Positions 34,320 through 44,618 are shown, counted from the first letter of the stretch. The stretch is 64,000 nucleotides of DNA from CAZPQM01 sp964588995 (GCA_964588995.1 CAZPQM010000002.1:186001-250000); one strand, 5' to 3'. Numbers and translations are program-made. The notes: generated by a model not told the origin, from the sequence alone.

Positions 34320-35229
34320 ACGTAATATCCATCGCAAGTTCCGGGGTGCTATCGCCTTGTAGCGCGCAGGGGTAATTCAACGGTAGCGGAAAGTTGGTTT
34401 TGCCATGCCCGACATGATGGAGTTGCAGAACGGGAATTTCGACGCTTTGCGCAAAGTGTAGCAAGACATAATCCAGCTTATCACGCTCCTCCTGCTTATC
34501 GATATAGGTGAATTCGCCGAAAAGAACGGCGCGGCATTCATCAAGCAGGCCGGACTGGATGAAATGGGTCAATACGCGCGCGATGCGATAGGCGGATTCG
34601 TCAATATCCTCGATGAAAAGGATATTCCCTGCGCAATTGATCTGCCAGGCCGTACCGATACTGTTTTGAATCAGCATCATATTGCCGCCGACGAGATATC
34701 CGGAGAGTTTTAGGGATTGCGGTTGGCTAACCCATTCCAGCGGCATACGCAATTTAGGTGCATTGCCGAAGATAAGCCGTTCGGTTTTTTCAATCGTTTT
34801 CGCATCGACCTTATGGTTGACGATCTGCCATAGCACGCTTGCGTGCAATGTTGGCCAGCCGTAAAACTGATGGATATAGCTGTGCAGCGCAGTGATATCG
34901 CTGAAACCGATCATGAGCTTCGTTTTATCAGGTTTGCCGCGCTCCGCTAAAGCAGGCAGAAGTTCGGACGTACCGTAGCCGCCCTTAAGGCACCAGATGG
35001 CCTGCGAATCCGGATTGTGTAGCGCGTCAATCAGAAACCGGGTGCGCTTCTCCCGGCTGTTTGACGATAGCGGGTCGTCGCCCAGTAAGTCATTCGGAAG
35101 GCGAGGCTTCAGACCGAGCTGTTTCAGATAGGCGATAGCTTTATCCACATCCTCTTGCTTAGCGCCATATCCCGGCGCGATGATATCTACGGTGTCGCCG
35201 GGTTGGAGGCAGGGGAATAATTTTTTCAT
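34309..35229 (-). CDS. LD-carboxypeptidase / MccF-like serine peptidase (family S66)
   Basis: 306 residues from the ATG at 35229, which has GAGG at a good distance. The S66 catalytic set is visible: Ser in IGFSDITALH, Glu in FIEDIDES and His in VGHGKTNFPLP. S66 enzymes cut the L,D bond of murein tetrapeptides during recycling, or the amide of microcin C. The cytoplasmic form with no signal peptide and the sirtuin neighbour do not separate these roles. An earlier start at 35241 is possible. Confidence 0.88.
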   Translation of the reverse strand: MKKLFPCLQPGDTVDIIAPGYGAKQEDVDKAIAYLKQLGLKPRLPNDLLGDDPLSSNSREKRTRFLIDALHNPDSQAIWCLKGGYGTSELLPALAERGKPDKTKLMIGFSDITALHSYIHQFYGWPTLHASVLWQIVNHKVDAKTIEKTERLIFGNAPKLRMPLEWVSQPQSLKLSGYLVGGNMMLIQNSIGTAWQINCAGNILFIEDIDESAYRIARVLTHFIQSGLLDECRAVLFGEFTYIDKQEERDKLDYVLLHFAQSVEIPVLQLHHVGHGKTNFPLPLNYPCALQGDSTPELAMDITYGI

Positions 35230-35291
35230 CACGCCTCGCATGCGGGGTGGTTGTAATTTATCATTCTGCGCGGGAGTGATCTAAGCACCCG

Positions 35292-35333
35292 GAATCGAAG
35301 AAGCATTGCTAGAGGTAAGCGGCTCTTCGATTC
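35292..35333. repeat. Perfect 10-base inverted repeat between the LD-carboxypeptidase and prfB
   Basis: GAATCGAAGA (35292-35301) and TCTTCGATTC (35324-35333) are perfect inverted repeats with a 22-base loop. There is no T-run on either side, so a classical terminator is not supported. Confidence 0.45.
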
Positions 35334-35352
35334 GCTCAAGGCGACAGAAAAT

Positions 35353-36454
35353 CTACTCACGGCGTTCCCCCGCTAAGAACGCAGACATAAATTTATCCAG
35401 CTTGCCGTCGAGTACGCCGGAAGTATCGGCGGTTTCAAATCCGGTGCGCAGGTCCTTCACCATCTGGTAAGGGTGGAGCACGTAGGAGCGTATCTGATTG
35501 CCCCAGCTATTATCGGTTTTGTCCGCATTGGCCGCTTCGGCCTCTTCTTCGCGCTTGCGGAGTTCCAGCTCATACAGCCGCGCTTTTAACATGTTCATCG
35601 CTTCGGCCCGGTTGCGGTGTTGCGAGCGGTCGTTCTGGCATTGTACGACGATACCGGTTGGCTCGTGGGTGATGCGGATCGCGCTATCCGTTTTGTTGAC
35701 ATGCTGCCCGCCGGCACCGGAAGCCCGGTAGGTGTCCACACGGAGGTCTTTATCTTCAATTTCAATTTCGATGGATTCGTCAATTTCCGGATATACCCAC
35801 ACGCTTGCAAAGCTGGTATGGCGGCGACTAGCAGAATCGAACGGAGAAATGCGAACCAGCCGGTGCACTCCGCTTTCGGACTTGGCCCAGCCGTAAGCAT
35901 TATGCCCTTTGATGCGAATGGTACAGCCTTTTATGCCGGCTTCTTCCCCGGGGTTTTCGTCGATAATTTCTGTTTGAAAATCATGGGTTTCTGCCCAGCG
36001 CAAATACATGCGCATGAGCATTTCCGCCCAGTCGCAGCTTTCGGTGCCGCCTGCGCCGGAATGAATTTCCATAAAGCAATCATTAGCGTCAGCCTCGCCG
36101 GAGAAGAGCGCTTCAATTTCAGCGATCTTGGCCTTGTCTGCGAGTGCGAGCAGTTCGGCCTCTGCTTCCATGACCGTGGCGCGGTCGTTTTCGGCTTCGC
36201 CAAGCTCAAGCAAGGTGTTTGCATCCTCAAGACGGGTTCTCAGCTCTTCAAAGCGATTCAGGCTTTGCTCGATCACGGTTTTGCGTTTGAGTAATTGCTG
36301 CGCCTGTTGCGGATTATCCCATAAGTGCGGATCGGCGGTTTCGGCTTCCAGCTCCTTCAGCTCTGCTCGCCTGGCTTCCGGGTCAAAGAAACCTCCTCAG
36401 CAGCGCGAGGGACTGCTCGATAGATTCAGTAGCGTGTTGGGCTTCCGTGGTCAT
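35353..36454 (-). CDS. prfB: Peptide chain release factor RF2 (programmed +1 frameshift)
   Basis: 366 residues when the frameshift is read. Frame 1 runs from the ATG at 36454 for 23 codons to an in-frame TGA (36385-36383). The +1 frame then continues from GAC (36384) as DPEARRAELKELE and on to the end. RF2 motifs: AGGTESCDWAEMLMRMY with the GGQ loop at GAGGQHVNKTDSA, and SPFDSASRRHTS where the SPF tripeptide reads UGA and UAA. Low RF2 favours the shift, a self-regulatory circuit. Automatic calls that start at 36276 would lose the first ~60 residues. It follows mrcA by 44 bases. Confidence 0.96.
36383..36397 (-). promoter_or_regulatory. RF2 programmed frameshift site
   Basis: Minus-strand order: AGGAGG (36397-36392), TTT, then the slippery CTT TGA C (36388-36382). 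The internal Shine-Dalgarno three bases before CTT and the TGA followed by C match the well-known prfB recoding signal (AGG GGG TAT CTT TGA C in E. coli). Confidence 0.97.
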
Positions 36455-36498
36455 AATACCGTTATATATAGGCGATGAGGCTCTTACCATGCAACTGC

Positions 36499-38976
36499 TT
36501 AATAAATCGTTCCGCGTTCTATCTCCCGGATCTGATCACGGGGGACGGGGCTGAAATCAGGCGGTTCCCATGCGGGTGTAGCTGTTTCCGGTTCCGGCTC
36601 CGGCTCATTCTCTTCCCATATGGAATCGGTACGACGCACATCAGCCGGCACCCGCTCACCTGAAAGTACGGGATCGAATACGGAAGGCGCTTCGAAGCGC
36701 CGTTGCATTGCTTCCCGCTCCGCTTCAAGCCGGGTTTTGCGGCGGCGTTCGTTATAGAACGGCTCCTGAGTAGCCGGAGTGCTATCCTCAGTAGGTTCGG
36801 CAAATGGATCACTGTAGCTATAGGGGCTATAGTACTCACGCCGTTCATAGTCCTGTTCGTAAGGGGCTACGTAGGTCTGATAATATTCGTCCTGTGTCAT
36901 CACCCGCATGGTGGGTATTTGATCGGGGAGAAACGCTTCGACAATGGTTTGGCTACGCGGGGTGTTTGCGGATGCAAGAAAGCCAGTTTTCGCATCAATA
37001 CGGACCATTTCTACCCCCTCCGGTTTGGGGAAATAACGTGGAGCGTTTTCCTGTTTGTAGATCGCCTCCATAATGTCGATGAAAATAGGTAGCGCGACGG
37101 ATGAACCGGTTTCTTTGCGACCAAGCTGCTTGGGGGTGTCATATCCTACATAGACTCCAACTGCGATTTCAGGGGTATAGCCGATAAACCAGGCATCCTT
37201 TGAATCGTCAGTCGTCCCTGTTTTTCCGGCAAGAGCAAAGCCGAGGTCCTTTGCACGCCGTGCCGTACCGCGTTCGACTACGCCGTGCAGCATGAAAGTC
37301 GTCTGGTATGCTATTTCCGGGGATGTTACCTTCTCAGCATATTCCAAGACGCTTGGTGTTTCACTCAGCTTGTCCGGCGTAGCTTCGCGCATGCGGCAGC
37401 CAATGCAGGCAAATCCGCTCGGTTTGAGTAAGAGATTGCCTTCCTGATCATAGACCCGTTCGATCAGATGTGGGGTGACTTTCTTGCCGCCATTGGCAAT
37501 AATCGCATAGGCATTGGTCAGGTTCAGCAGGTCGGTTTCCTTCGAGCCAAGCACTGCGGACATCTCCCAGTTTCCTTCGGTATTCAATCCAAATCGGCCA
37601 GCGACATCTTTGATAGCGGGCAGGCCGATTTCCTGTGCCAGCTTGACGGTAAGAATATTGAGGGACTTTTCCAGCCCAACCCGCAAAGTGGTCAGCCCAT
37701 AAAACGAGCCGGAATAATTTTTCGGCTTCCACACCTGCTCTTCGGTAAGGGCTAAACGCGCCTCCTCATCGCTTACCTGTACCAGCGGTAAGGCAATCGG
37801 TTCGTCCGCCAATCGATTTGCCGGGGAATAGCCTTGCTCCAAGGCGGCCAAATAGACGAATGGCTTAAAGGCTGAGCCAGGCTGCCGTTTGGCCAGCGTA
37901 GCCCGGTTGAACTGGCTGTCTCGATAATCGTAGCCTCCAGCCAGTGCGAGCACGCGACCGGTACTGATTTCCAACACCACAGTGGCGCCGTTGACTTTGG
38001 GTGTTTTGCCGTCTTCGCGAAACGCATTATGACGCTTACTGTAATTCTCTAACCCTTCCCGCAGTGCCTTTTCAGCGATGGCCTGATACGCCATATCCAG
38101 CGTGGTATGGACCATCAACCCCTTTTGGTTGAGGATATCGCTTTCCAGTTTTTCTTCCAGTTGCAGAAAGACCTCGTCCCTGAAATAAGGGGCTTTCACC
38201 GTATCATTTAACTCTGGTGGAGTAACGGTAATTTCCACGGCTTTACTTAAAGCAGCCTGCGCCGGACTGATCATTCGCTCTTCCCGCATGCGCTCCAGCA
38301 CGAGATTACGCCGTATTTTTGCAAGTTCTTTATTGGTTACCGGGTTGTATTTTGATGGCGCTTTAGGAAGGGCACCCAGAAGCGCCCCTTCTTCTAACGT
38401 TAGCTCGTCCACTGTTTTATTAAAGAAGCGCCGTGCAGCCGTTCCAATTCCATAGGCTCCTGCTCCGAAGTAGATGTCATTCAGGTAAATTTCGAGAATT
38501 TTATCTTTGGAAAAGGTGTTACTGATGCGGTAAGCGAGAATCGCCTCCTTGATTTTGCGCTCCAGCGTTCGCTCCGGCGAGAGCAGCTTATTTTTTACAA
38601 CCTGCTGCGTTATAGTCGAGGCACCCTGAATCGGTCTGTCTGTCGTGAGGTTGACCCAAAGCGCCCTTAAAATACTCTTAATGTCCACGCCTTTATGTTT
38701 GTAGAAGTTGGCGTCTTCCGCGGCCAGAAAGGCATCGATAACATGCGGTGGAATTTCATGAATCGGAGTATAAATCCTGCGCTCGAATCCCTGTTCGGCC
38801 AGCAATTCATTATCCGTGGTAAAGAGCCGGGTAATGCCGGTGGGATTATATTCCGCCAGCTTGGTATGATCGGGGAGCTGAGATGCAATTTCTTTCAGCA
38901 GGTAGACACCAACCGCCCCGGCAAGCAAGCCTGTAATCAGGCTGAGGAGTAGTATGAATTTAAAAAGCGAAGCCAT
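36499..38976 (-). CDS. mrcA: Penicillin-binding protein 1A (class A)
   Basis: 825 residues from the ATG at 38976, with AGGAAC upstream. One transmembrane segment (about 5-25) precedes the glycosyltransferase domain (AAEDANFYKHKGVDI, STITQQVVKN) and the transpeptidase domain, with SxxK at PGSAFKPF, SxN at EKSLNILTV and KTGT at LAGKTGTTDDS. It polymerises and crosslinks peptidoglycan. An acidic, proline-rich C-terminal tail follows. The longer start at 39012 would overlap amiC. It is the next gene after amiC, one base apart. Confidence 0.95.
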   Translation of the reverse strand: MASLFKFILLLSLITGLLAGAVGVYLLKEIASQLPDHTKLAEYNPTGITRLFTTDNELLAEQGFERRIYTPIHEIPPHVIDAFLAAEDANFYKHKGVDIKSILRALWVNLTTDRPIQGASTITQQVVKNKLLSPERTLERKIKEAILAYRISNTFSKDKILEIYLNDIYFGAGAYGIGTAARRFFNKTVDELTLEEGALLGALPKAPSKYNPVTNKELAKIRRNLVLERMREERMISPAQAALSKAVEITVTPPELNDTVKAPYFRDEVFLQLEEKLESDILNQKGLMVHTTLDMAYQAIAEKALREGLENYSKRHNAFREDGKTPKVNGATVVLEISTGRVLALAGGYDYRDSQFNRATLAKRQPGSAFKPFVYLAALEQGYSPANRLADEPIALPLVQVSDEEARLALTEEQVWKPKNYSGSFYGLTTLRVGLEKSLNILTVKLAQEIGLPAIKDVAGRFGLNTEGNWEMSAVLGSKETDLLNLTNAYAIIANGGKKVTPHLIERVYDQEGNLLLKPSGFACIGCRMREATPDKLSETPSVLEYAEKVTSPEIAYQTTFMLHGVVERGTARRAKDLGFALAGKTGTTDDSKDAWFIGYTPEIAVGVYVGYDTPKQLGRKETGSSVALPIFIDIMEAIYKQENAPRYFPKPEGVEMVRIDAKTGFLASANTPRSQTIVEAFLPDQIPTMRVMTQDEYYQTYVAPYEQDYERREYYSPYSYSDPFAEPTEDSTPATQEPFYNERRRKTRLEAEREAMQRRFEAPSVFDPVLSGERVPADVRRTDSIWEENEPEPEPETATPAWEPPDFSPVPRDQIREIERGTIY

Positions 38977-38977
38977 A

Positions 38978-40273
38978 TTAAAGTGGTTCCTGATAATATT
39001 CGTCAATGGCATTTACCATGCCGGAGATCAGCCTGTCCTGATGTTTTTTGGTAACGAGCAGCCCGGCCTCATAGTCGTTTGTCAGATATCCCAGCTCAAC
39101 CAGTGCTGAGGGTATATCAATTCCGGTAAGAACAGCAAGGCTTTTTGACCGGTGCGGCCTACGGAGCAGTTTTCCTACCTTTCCCATATGTTTCACCAAC
39201 GTTTCGGCAAATGTCGCGCTCGTATTTTTGGTATCGCGCTGTACCATGCTTATCAGCACATTGCGCACATCCTGACTTTCGTTGCTTAAATCGATGCCAC
39301 GTATTACCTCGGTTTTTGCCGCTTGCTTCTCTGCTTTTTGGGCCTCGTAGCGTGCGCGCCGTTCTGAGATGGTGTAGACGGAGAAACCGCGCGTATCCGG
39401 ATCAGGATGAGCGTCGGCATGGATGGAAATAAATAAATCAGCCGATTGACGGCGTGCAATTTCGACACGCTCTTTGAGCGGAATAAAGGTATCGTCACCA
39501 CGTGTCATCACCACGCGGTATCGCCCTGTTTTGAGCAATGCCGCCCGCAGCGCCTTGCCATAGCGCAAGGTCACATCTTTTTCCCTGAGACCCTTTGGGC
39601 TGATAGCACCCGGATCTTTTCCGCCATGGCCGGGGTCGATCGCGATGATGGGTTTATAAACGGGCAGGTCTTCCGCTAAGGGCTTGCTGCCCACAAACAC
39701 TGAGCGAGAGCCATAGCCTTTGAGGTCAGGTAAATTTATACCGGGTGGTTTCAACCCGCTTTGGTAGCCTTTACGTAAGGAGGCGGGGAGAGCATTATCG
39801 GCTTCGTTTGATTGCTCACTGCGAGTAAGCGTACGTTCCGGAAAAGGTAATCGTGCAGCCGTTTGACCGGATAGGTTGTTTTTGAAACGTATGGTCAAAT
39901 GGTAGCCATTCCCTACATTGGCGAAGGTTCTGCCAAGGATACGTGTGTCGGCACGTAAATCAAATACGGTTCGTAATATCCCGGGCGTCGGCTGCCCGAA
40001 GCGAACCTTGCGAACAAAATTGCCGGTTTGTATTTGACTGCTGACTGGGTGTTGTAGCGGATTCGTTCCGGGGAGGTCAATTACCAGACGTGGTGGGTTG
40101 TTCAGCGTGAATACTTTGAAGTCCGTAGGCGCAGTGGTGGTCAGTATGGCAACGGATTCCCCATTCTGATCGATAACTTTTATGGAAGCCAAGTTGGGTT
40201 TTGCATAGGCTACGGCGGGCCATAATATAACCCCCAGACACAGCACAAACACTAAACACCCTCTACTTACCAT
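38978..40273 (-). CDS. amiC: N-acetylmuramoyl-L-alanine amidase, AmiC type (AMIN + Amidase_3)
   Basis: 431 residues. Signal peptide about 1-24 ending AVAYA; an AMIN domain (about 35-130, with RLVIDLPGTN); and a catalytic Amidase_3 domain with zinc ligands in IDPGHGGKDPGA, FISIHADAHP and the catalytic glutamate in VELGYLTN. A helix (ARYEAQKAEKQAAK) matches the autoinhibitory region. It cuts peptide stems from glycan during septum splitting. It overlaps the comEC stop by 11 bases. GTG at 40276 is an alternative start. Confidence 0.95.
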   Translation of the reverse strand: MVSRGCLVFVLCLGVILWPAVAYAKPNLASIKVIDQNGESVAILTTTAPTDFKVFTLNNPPRLVIDLPGTNPLQHPVSSQIQTGNFVRKVRFGQPTPGILRTVFDLRADTRILGRTFANVGNGYHLTIRFKNNLSGQTAARLPFPERTLTRSEQSNEADNALPASLRKGYQSGLKPPGINLPDLKGYGSRSVFVGSKPLAEDLPVYKPIIAIDPGHGGKDPGAISPKGLREKDVTLRYGKALRAALLKTGRYRVVMTRGDDTFIPLKERVEIARRQSADLFISIHADAHPDPDTRGFSVYTISERRARYEAQKAEKQAAKTEVIRGIDLSNESQDVRNVLISMVQRDTKNTSATFAETLVKHMGKVGKLLRRPHRSKSLAVLTGIDIPSALVELGYLTNDYEAGLLVTKKHQDRLISGMVNAIDEYYQEPL

Positions 40274-42284
40274 CACTATTTGTTTTAATCGGAAGCGACT
40301 CAGCTGTCCATAGACGTTGTGGCAGTTTATCAGCTACCGTAAGCACCTTAAGCGGGGTATCCAATCGAATCAGATGCGTGCCTTTTTCCTGTAAATCAGC
40401 GAGCCTAATGACGCGGTCACTGCTTACAAGAACCGGGTCCTGTTTAAACCGGAGTGTGATTTCACCCCGCGTGCAGGAGGATGGATTACATACAAAACCC
40501 TGCAAGTCCTCATCGGTAAGATCTTTTATGCGTAAGCTCTCCTTCAAACCGTTGGCTTCCAGCCATTGGCTGCGTGCAAAGCGAGATGTTATCAGGGAGG
40601 AAAATGCCAGTTGGCCGTCGGTTGTCTTTAGGGCGATCAGGCCACCGGTTTCATCGATTATGATGTCGGGTGCCTCGGGTAAGAACAGAAAGCCGGCGAG
40701 TCCGATAGTACAGAAGGAAGTAGCCGCGGGTTTTTTATATTTTTGCAGGAGGAGAAGCGACATCGCACCGGCATAGAGAGAAAGCACGGCCCAGAGCGGA
40801 ATATGTGGGATTAAGTGATAGGCATGTGGCAGCCCGGCAGTCCATGCGGCGACCTGATTCAGACAGGCGATACCGTAGCCCATTATCGTAAAGGGCACAT
40901 CGCCCAGACCAAGCGGCTGTACTATCAGACCGAGCATGCCGGAGGGTAAAATCCATAGCGACGTCAGTGGAATACCGGCCAGATTAGCGAGCAGGTTATA
41001 ATGCGTTAAGCGACCGAAATGATACAACGCAATAGGCGTGGTGGCTGTTCCGGCAATAAAGCTGGTCATTAAAATAGCGCCGATATAAAGCAGCGTTTTT
41101 TGCTTCCAGCTTCGCTGTATAAAGCCTTTTTTCGCACGCTTATCACGCAAGTAAGCATAGACGGCGACCAGCGCGATCACCGCGGAGAAAGACATCTGAA
41201 AACCGGGCGTGATCAGGGAGGAGGGGTCCAGCAGTAAGATGATGACGGCTGCCCATGCAACCGGCCGAAGTGGTTCATTAAGACGGTTCAGGAGAAGCGC
41301 TACAAAAAACATGCCCACCATGAGATAGGCACGGATAGCAGAAACCGGGAAGCCTGTAAGGGTAAGGTAGCAAACTCCGAGCAGCAAGGCACCGATAGCG
41401 GCAATTTGTTTGGTAGGTGCATGGAGTGCTGTGTAGGGGATGGCCGCCAGTATGATGCGAAGCAGGAAATAACAGCCGGACATCACAATCGCCATATGCA
41501 GCCCGGAGATGGCAAGCAGGTGGCCGAGGCCTGCAATCCGCATATTCTCGACAATAGTATCCGGAATATGGCCACGGATACCGGTGAGCAGGGCGCTTGC
41601 GATACTGGCCCGATCCTTCGGTAATAGCTCGCTCAGGTGCTCTGACAAGCTCAGGCGGGTTGCGTGCACCTGATGTAAAAACGTACGGGTCAGCTCCTCC
41701 GGTGCTTTGAATTGCCGCACGTCACTGACGCTATATCCGACGGCTCCTATCGATTGGAAAAACGCATAACGAGCAAACTGATAGCCACCGGGATACACCG
41801 GGCGGGGTGAGGGAGGGGTCAGTGCAGCACGGACCTGAATATAATCGCCTGGCAGGATACCGTTTGCAACTTTCGTACGCACATTCAGGCGGATAACTTC
41901 CGGTGTGTATTTGTGAGGCAGGACTTTTTTCAGGTCATAATCCCAGATATTATTATGCGTTAGCCATAGTCGGTAGCCATGTATCTGCGGCTCCATTTGT
42001 TTAATTTGCGCTCGGATATTAACGATGCCTAGATCAGGCGGAACGGGGTGGTAACTGATTTGATCGGTGCGATAATCTGCATACGTAAAACCTCCCAATG
42101 CCAATAAGCAGGCCAATGCTACAAAACATATACGCTGAAGTTTTAAATATATAATTAGAAGAGTAATGCAGGCAATGCCAAGTAGAAACCACTTTATTTC
42201 GGGTTCATGAGGCCACAGAAAAAAAAGGCCGATACCAATAGTGAATGATAATACCAGCCACAAAAAAGGTTTTAGCAATAGCAT
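40263..42284 (-). CDS. comEC: ComEC/Rec2 DNA-uptake channel protein
   Basis: 673 residues. An N-terminal hydrophobic part is followed by a DUF4131-like soluble domain, then the Competence domain with many helices and GLGHLLAISGLHMAIV and MGLGDVPFTIM-like segments. The metallo-beta-lactamase domain found in Bacillus ComEC is absent; the C-terminal ~150 residues are soluble and end QRLWTAESL. ComEC carries single-stranded DNA across the inner membrane in natural transformation. The start is 18 bases after the virB6 stop, and its 3' end overlaps amiC. Confidence 0.9.
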   Translation of the reverse strand: MLLLKPFLWLVLSFTIGIGLFFLWPHEPEIKWFLLGIACITLLIIYLKLQRICFVALACLLALGGFTYADYRTDQISYHPVPPDLGIVNIRAQIKQMEPQIHGYRLWLTHNNIWDYDLKKVLPHKYTPEVIRLNVRTKVANGILPGDYIQVRAALTPPSPRPVYPGGYQFARYAFFQSIGAVGYSVSDVRQFKAPEELTRTFLHQVHATRLSLSEHLSELLPKDRASIASALLTGIRGHIPDTIVENMRIAGLGHLLAISGLHMAIVMSGCYFLLRIILAAIPYTALHAPTKQIAAIGALLLGVCYLTLTGFPVSAIRAYLMVGMFFVALLLNRLNEPLRPVAWAAVIILLLDPSSLITPGFQMSFSAVIALVAVYAYLRDKRAKKGFIQRSWKQKTLLYIGAILMTSFIAGTATTPIALYHFGRLTHYNLLANLAGIPLTSLWILPSGMLGLIVQPLGLGDVPFTIMGYGIACLNQVAAWTAGLPHAYHLIPHIPLWAVLSLYAGAMSLLLLQKYKKPAATSFCTIGLAGFLFLPEAPDIIIDETGGLIALKTTDGQLAFSSLITSRFARSQWLEANGLKESLRIKDLTDEDLQGFVCNPSSCTRGEITLRFKQDPVLVSSDRVIRLADLQEKGTHLIRLDTPLKVLTVADKLPQRLWTAESLPIKTNSDGK

Positions 42285-42302
42285 AACAGCTATTGCTGTA
42301 CT

Positions 42303-44618
42303 TTATTTGCGGCGTGTTAGTCCATAGATAAAGTCCATTATAGGGCCTCTACTTTGCTGTCCTCCTTGTCTAGAGGTTTTACCTTTGCCGAATAAAATCT
42401 CTTCCATCAAAGAAGGTTGTTTTCCGCTACCTTTTTGCGCTACGTTAGGTTGTCCACGTTTGGCACTGGTTCCTCCCATAATTAATTTTTGTAAGGGCCC
42501 TTGGCGGCCGCCTTTACCTCCAAGCATATTTTGCCCTCGTCTTACCAAAGGCCGCGCCATTCCTTCGAGTGTATAGAGGCCTGATACCCCCCTATCTAGC
42601 ATATATGCGCTTCGACCATCTAAGCCTCCGATGCTACCCGATTTTCCAGTTAGAACGGTACTGGTAGGTGCGCCCAGCACTCTTGTTAAACGCTGGGCAA
42701 GTCTTGGCAGCATTTCAACAAAGCCGCCAATAAGTGCACTCAGGAAAAGCCAGGCGAGAATGAGTCCTGCAGCCTGACGCGTTAAAGGTTTTACCTGATC
42801 CGGGTTGACGCAACCAGTAGTCGGTTCTTCCGGTATTAGTGGGCTGCCGTCCGGACCACGTTTCACACATTTGAGGTTTATACAATCATCCCGACGTCTG
42901 CCCTCATTATCCCAGCAACGTACGGCACATTCCGTATAAACAGGGTTGCCTGAAACAACCGGGTATTGTGAATAAGGTGGTGAATCATCTGCGGTAATAT
43001 CATAGTTTATACACGTAGCGTTCGGTTCTCCGGTTAATCTTGAGTAAGCAGTACAGTTCTTTCCAAGAATCTCTATCCCGTTTTCTTCGTAATAGCAGGT
43101 GAACTGTTCAAAGCCAGGTCCTTCGACGGTATATTGCCAAAACCCTTCCCAACCGATGACATACTGCTTATTATCCATAAGCTGATGTCCCTTAGACATC
43201 TGAGTAATAAAATTCTGTATAGAACCGGCCTCTGCAAGTGTGTAAAGGAAGGCCATGATGAGGACAGGTTGCAGAGTATAGCTGAACATATTCTGTAGCC
43301 AGCGACGAAATAAGGAATTGGTTTCTTTAAATAATGCGAAGGCGAAGAAAATTGGTGTCAGCATAAGCAAGAAACACAAAGCTACAACGGCGGTTAGGTA
43401 AGAAATCATAATCCTTAAAAAGCCTATGAACATGGCAACTAAACCAAGTAAGGTAAGGATGGTAAGAAAGAAACCCATCCCGCCGGCCATAAAAGAAACA
43501 GCATACGCTAAGAATATCAGGCTCGCTGTTTCTTCATCGCTGGTTACCAGTTGATCAAATAAAATATCTATACGAGAAAAAATACCACCGTTGTATGGCT
43601 CACGGATGGGAATGCCTGGAGTTGAACCGGCTGGTTGACCGGTAACGTCAAAATATTGGATAAGTCCAGTACCATCCTCAACGCACCATACTGGGTTGCC
43701 GCGTACGTCTAAAGGTGGTGCTGGTTCTCGCATGACAACACTAGCCGCGGATGCGGTTGTGCAGGTAGAGGAATTGTTTGGATCAGGTACACAGTCGCTA
43801 CCGACACATTCGGTGCAGCCGTTAGAGTTAACGTTTATTGTACAGTCAGGAGATGTTACGTCAGGATCGCACATTTCAACTACAAAAGGAAGTTCATCTA
43901 TTCCTGCTGCATCCGGGGTAATGTTTCCTGTGCAGGCCTCGCCATTTTGTGCGATATATACTTCCTGAGGAGGCCAACCTCCTATATATTCATACGCTAT
44001 GGCTACATTTCCTGCCTGGTCGACCATGGGCGCGGTACTGAGCATGAGATCAGAAAACTCACTCATAAATTCGAGCAAGAACCGGAATAAATAGAAGTAC
44101 ATCCAATCGGCATTGATAATAAAAAGTGTAACGATTATCATCTTAATGGCCATGAAACCCGCAGTTTTCGGGCTAGCATTTTTAATGCCGAACAGAATGG
44201 CGATGCCATAAAACATAATATACAGCGTTAGCACGATTCCTATAAGCGGGGTAAGTTGTAGAAAAATACTGCAGTAGACATGAAACATAGATCGGAAAAC
44301 CACCGCTTGCACCCTACAGACTGTACCGGAAATTAAGAAATCCTTGCCTGAGGGGCAGTAAGCCATATTCGTGGTGCCGATAGCTGTATCATCCTGAATA
44401 AAAAAGCCACTGGGATAAACATCACCGGTTTCGTATGAAATTCCGGTAATAGCATCTGTAAAATCGCTTATTGCATATTCACAGGTAGGTAATTGCGCAT
44501 GAGCTATATTCGGGTAGGTAAAGCCGACCAAACATAGAAGAATAAGCGAAAGTATCTTTAGTGTGTGCAGGCGATATGGTGTTATATCACTAATCTTTCC
44601 TTGTATAGTGGCAACCAC
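42303..44618 (-). CDS. virB6: VirB6/TrbL-family T4SS membrane protein with Cys-rich loops
   Basis: 771 residues. Likely GTG start at 44618 with GGGGAGG ten bases upstream; signal peptide about 15-41 ending NIAHA. The core (about 360-440, LTILTLLGLVAMFIGFLRIMISYLTAVVALCFLLMLTPIFFAFALF) is the multi-helix VirB6/TrbL fold. Two large periplasmic regions are rich in cysteine: one before the core (CTECVGSDC, TCTT) and one after it (CYYEENGIEILGKNC, CAVRCWDNEG, DDCINLKC). The C-terminus is polar. VirB6 forms part of the inner membrane channel. It overlaps virB4 by 37 bases. Confidence 0.85.
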   Translation of the reverse strand: MVATIQGKISDITPYRLHTLKILSLILLCLVGFTYPNIAHAQLPTCEYAISDFTDAITGISYETGDVYPSGFFIQDDTAIGTTNMAYCPSGKDFLISGTVCRVQAVVFRSMFHVYCSIFLQLTPLIGIVLTLYIMFYGIAILFGIKNASPKTAGFMAIKMIIVTLFIINADWMYFYLFRFLLEFMSEFSDLMLSTAPMVDQAGNVAIAYEYIGGWPPQEVYIAQNGEACTGNITPDAAGIDELPFVVEMCDPDVTSPDCTINVNSNGCTECVGSDCVPDPNNSSTCTTASAASVVMREPAPPLDVRGNPVWCVEDGTGLIQYFDVTGQPAGSTPGIPIREPYNGGIFSRIDILFDQLVTSDEETASLIFLAYAVSFMAGGMGFFLTILTLLGLVAMFIGFLRIMISYLTAVVALCFLLMLTPIFFAFALFKETNSLFRRWLQNMFSYTLQPVLIMAFLYTLAEAGSIQNFITQMSKGHQLMDNKQYVIGWEGFWQYTVEGPGFEQFTCYYEENGIEILGKNCTAYSRLTGEPNATCINYDITADDSPPYSQYPVVSGNPVYTECAVRCWDNEGRRRDDCINLKCVKRGPDGSPLIPEEPTTGCVNPDQVKPLTRQAAGLILAWLFLSALIGGFVEMLPRLAQRLTRVLGAPTSTVLTGKSGSIGGLDGRSAYMLDRGVSGLYTLEGMARPLVRRGQNMLGGKGGRQGPLQKLIMGGTSAKRGQPNVAQKGSGKQPSLMEEILFGKGKTSRQGGQQSRGPIMDFIYGLTRRK

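Noticed and set aside
35353..36276. RF2 as a short 307-residue protein
   Set aside because: The upstream frameshift signal and matching N-terminal sequence show that the full protein is 366 residues.
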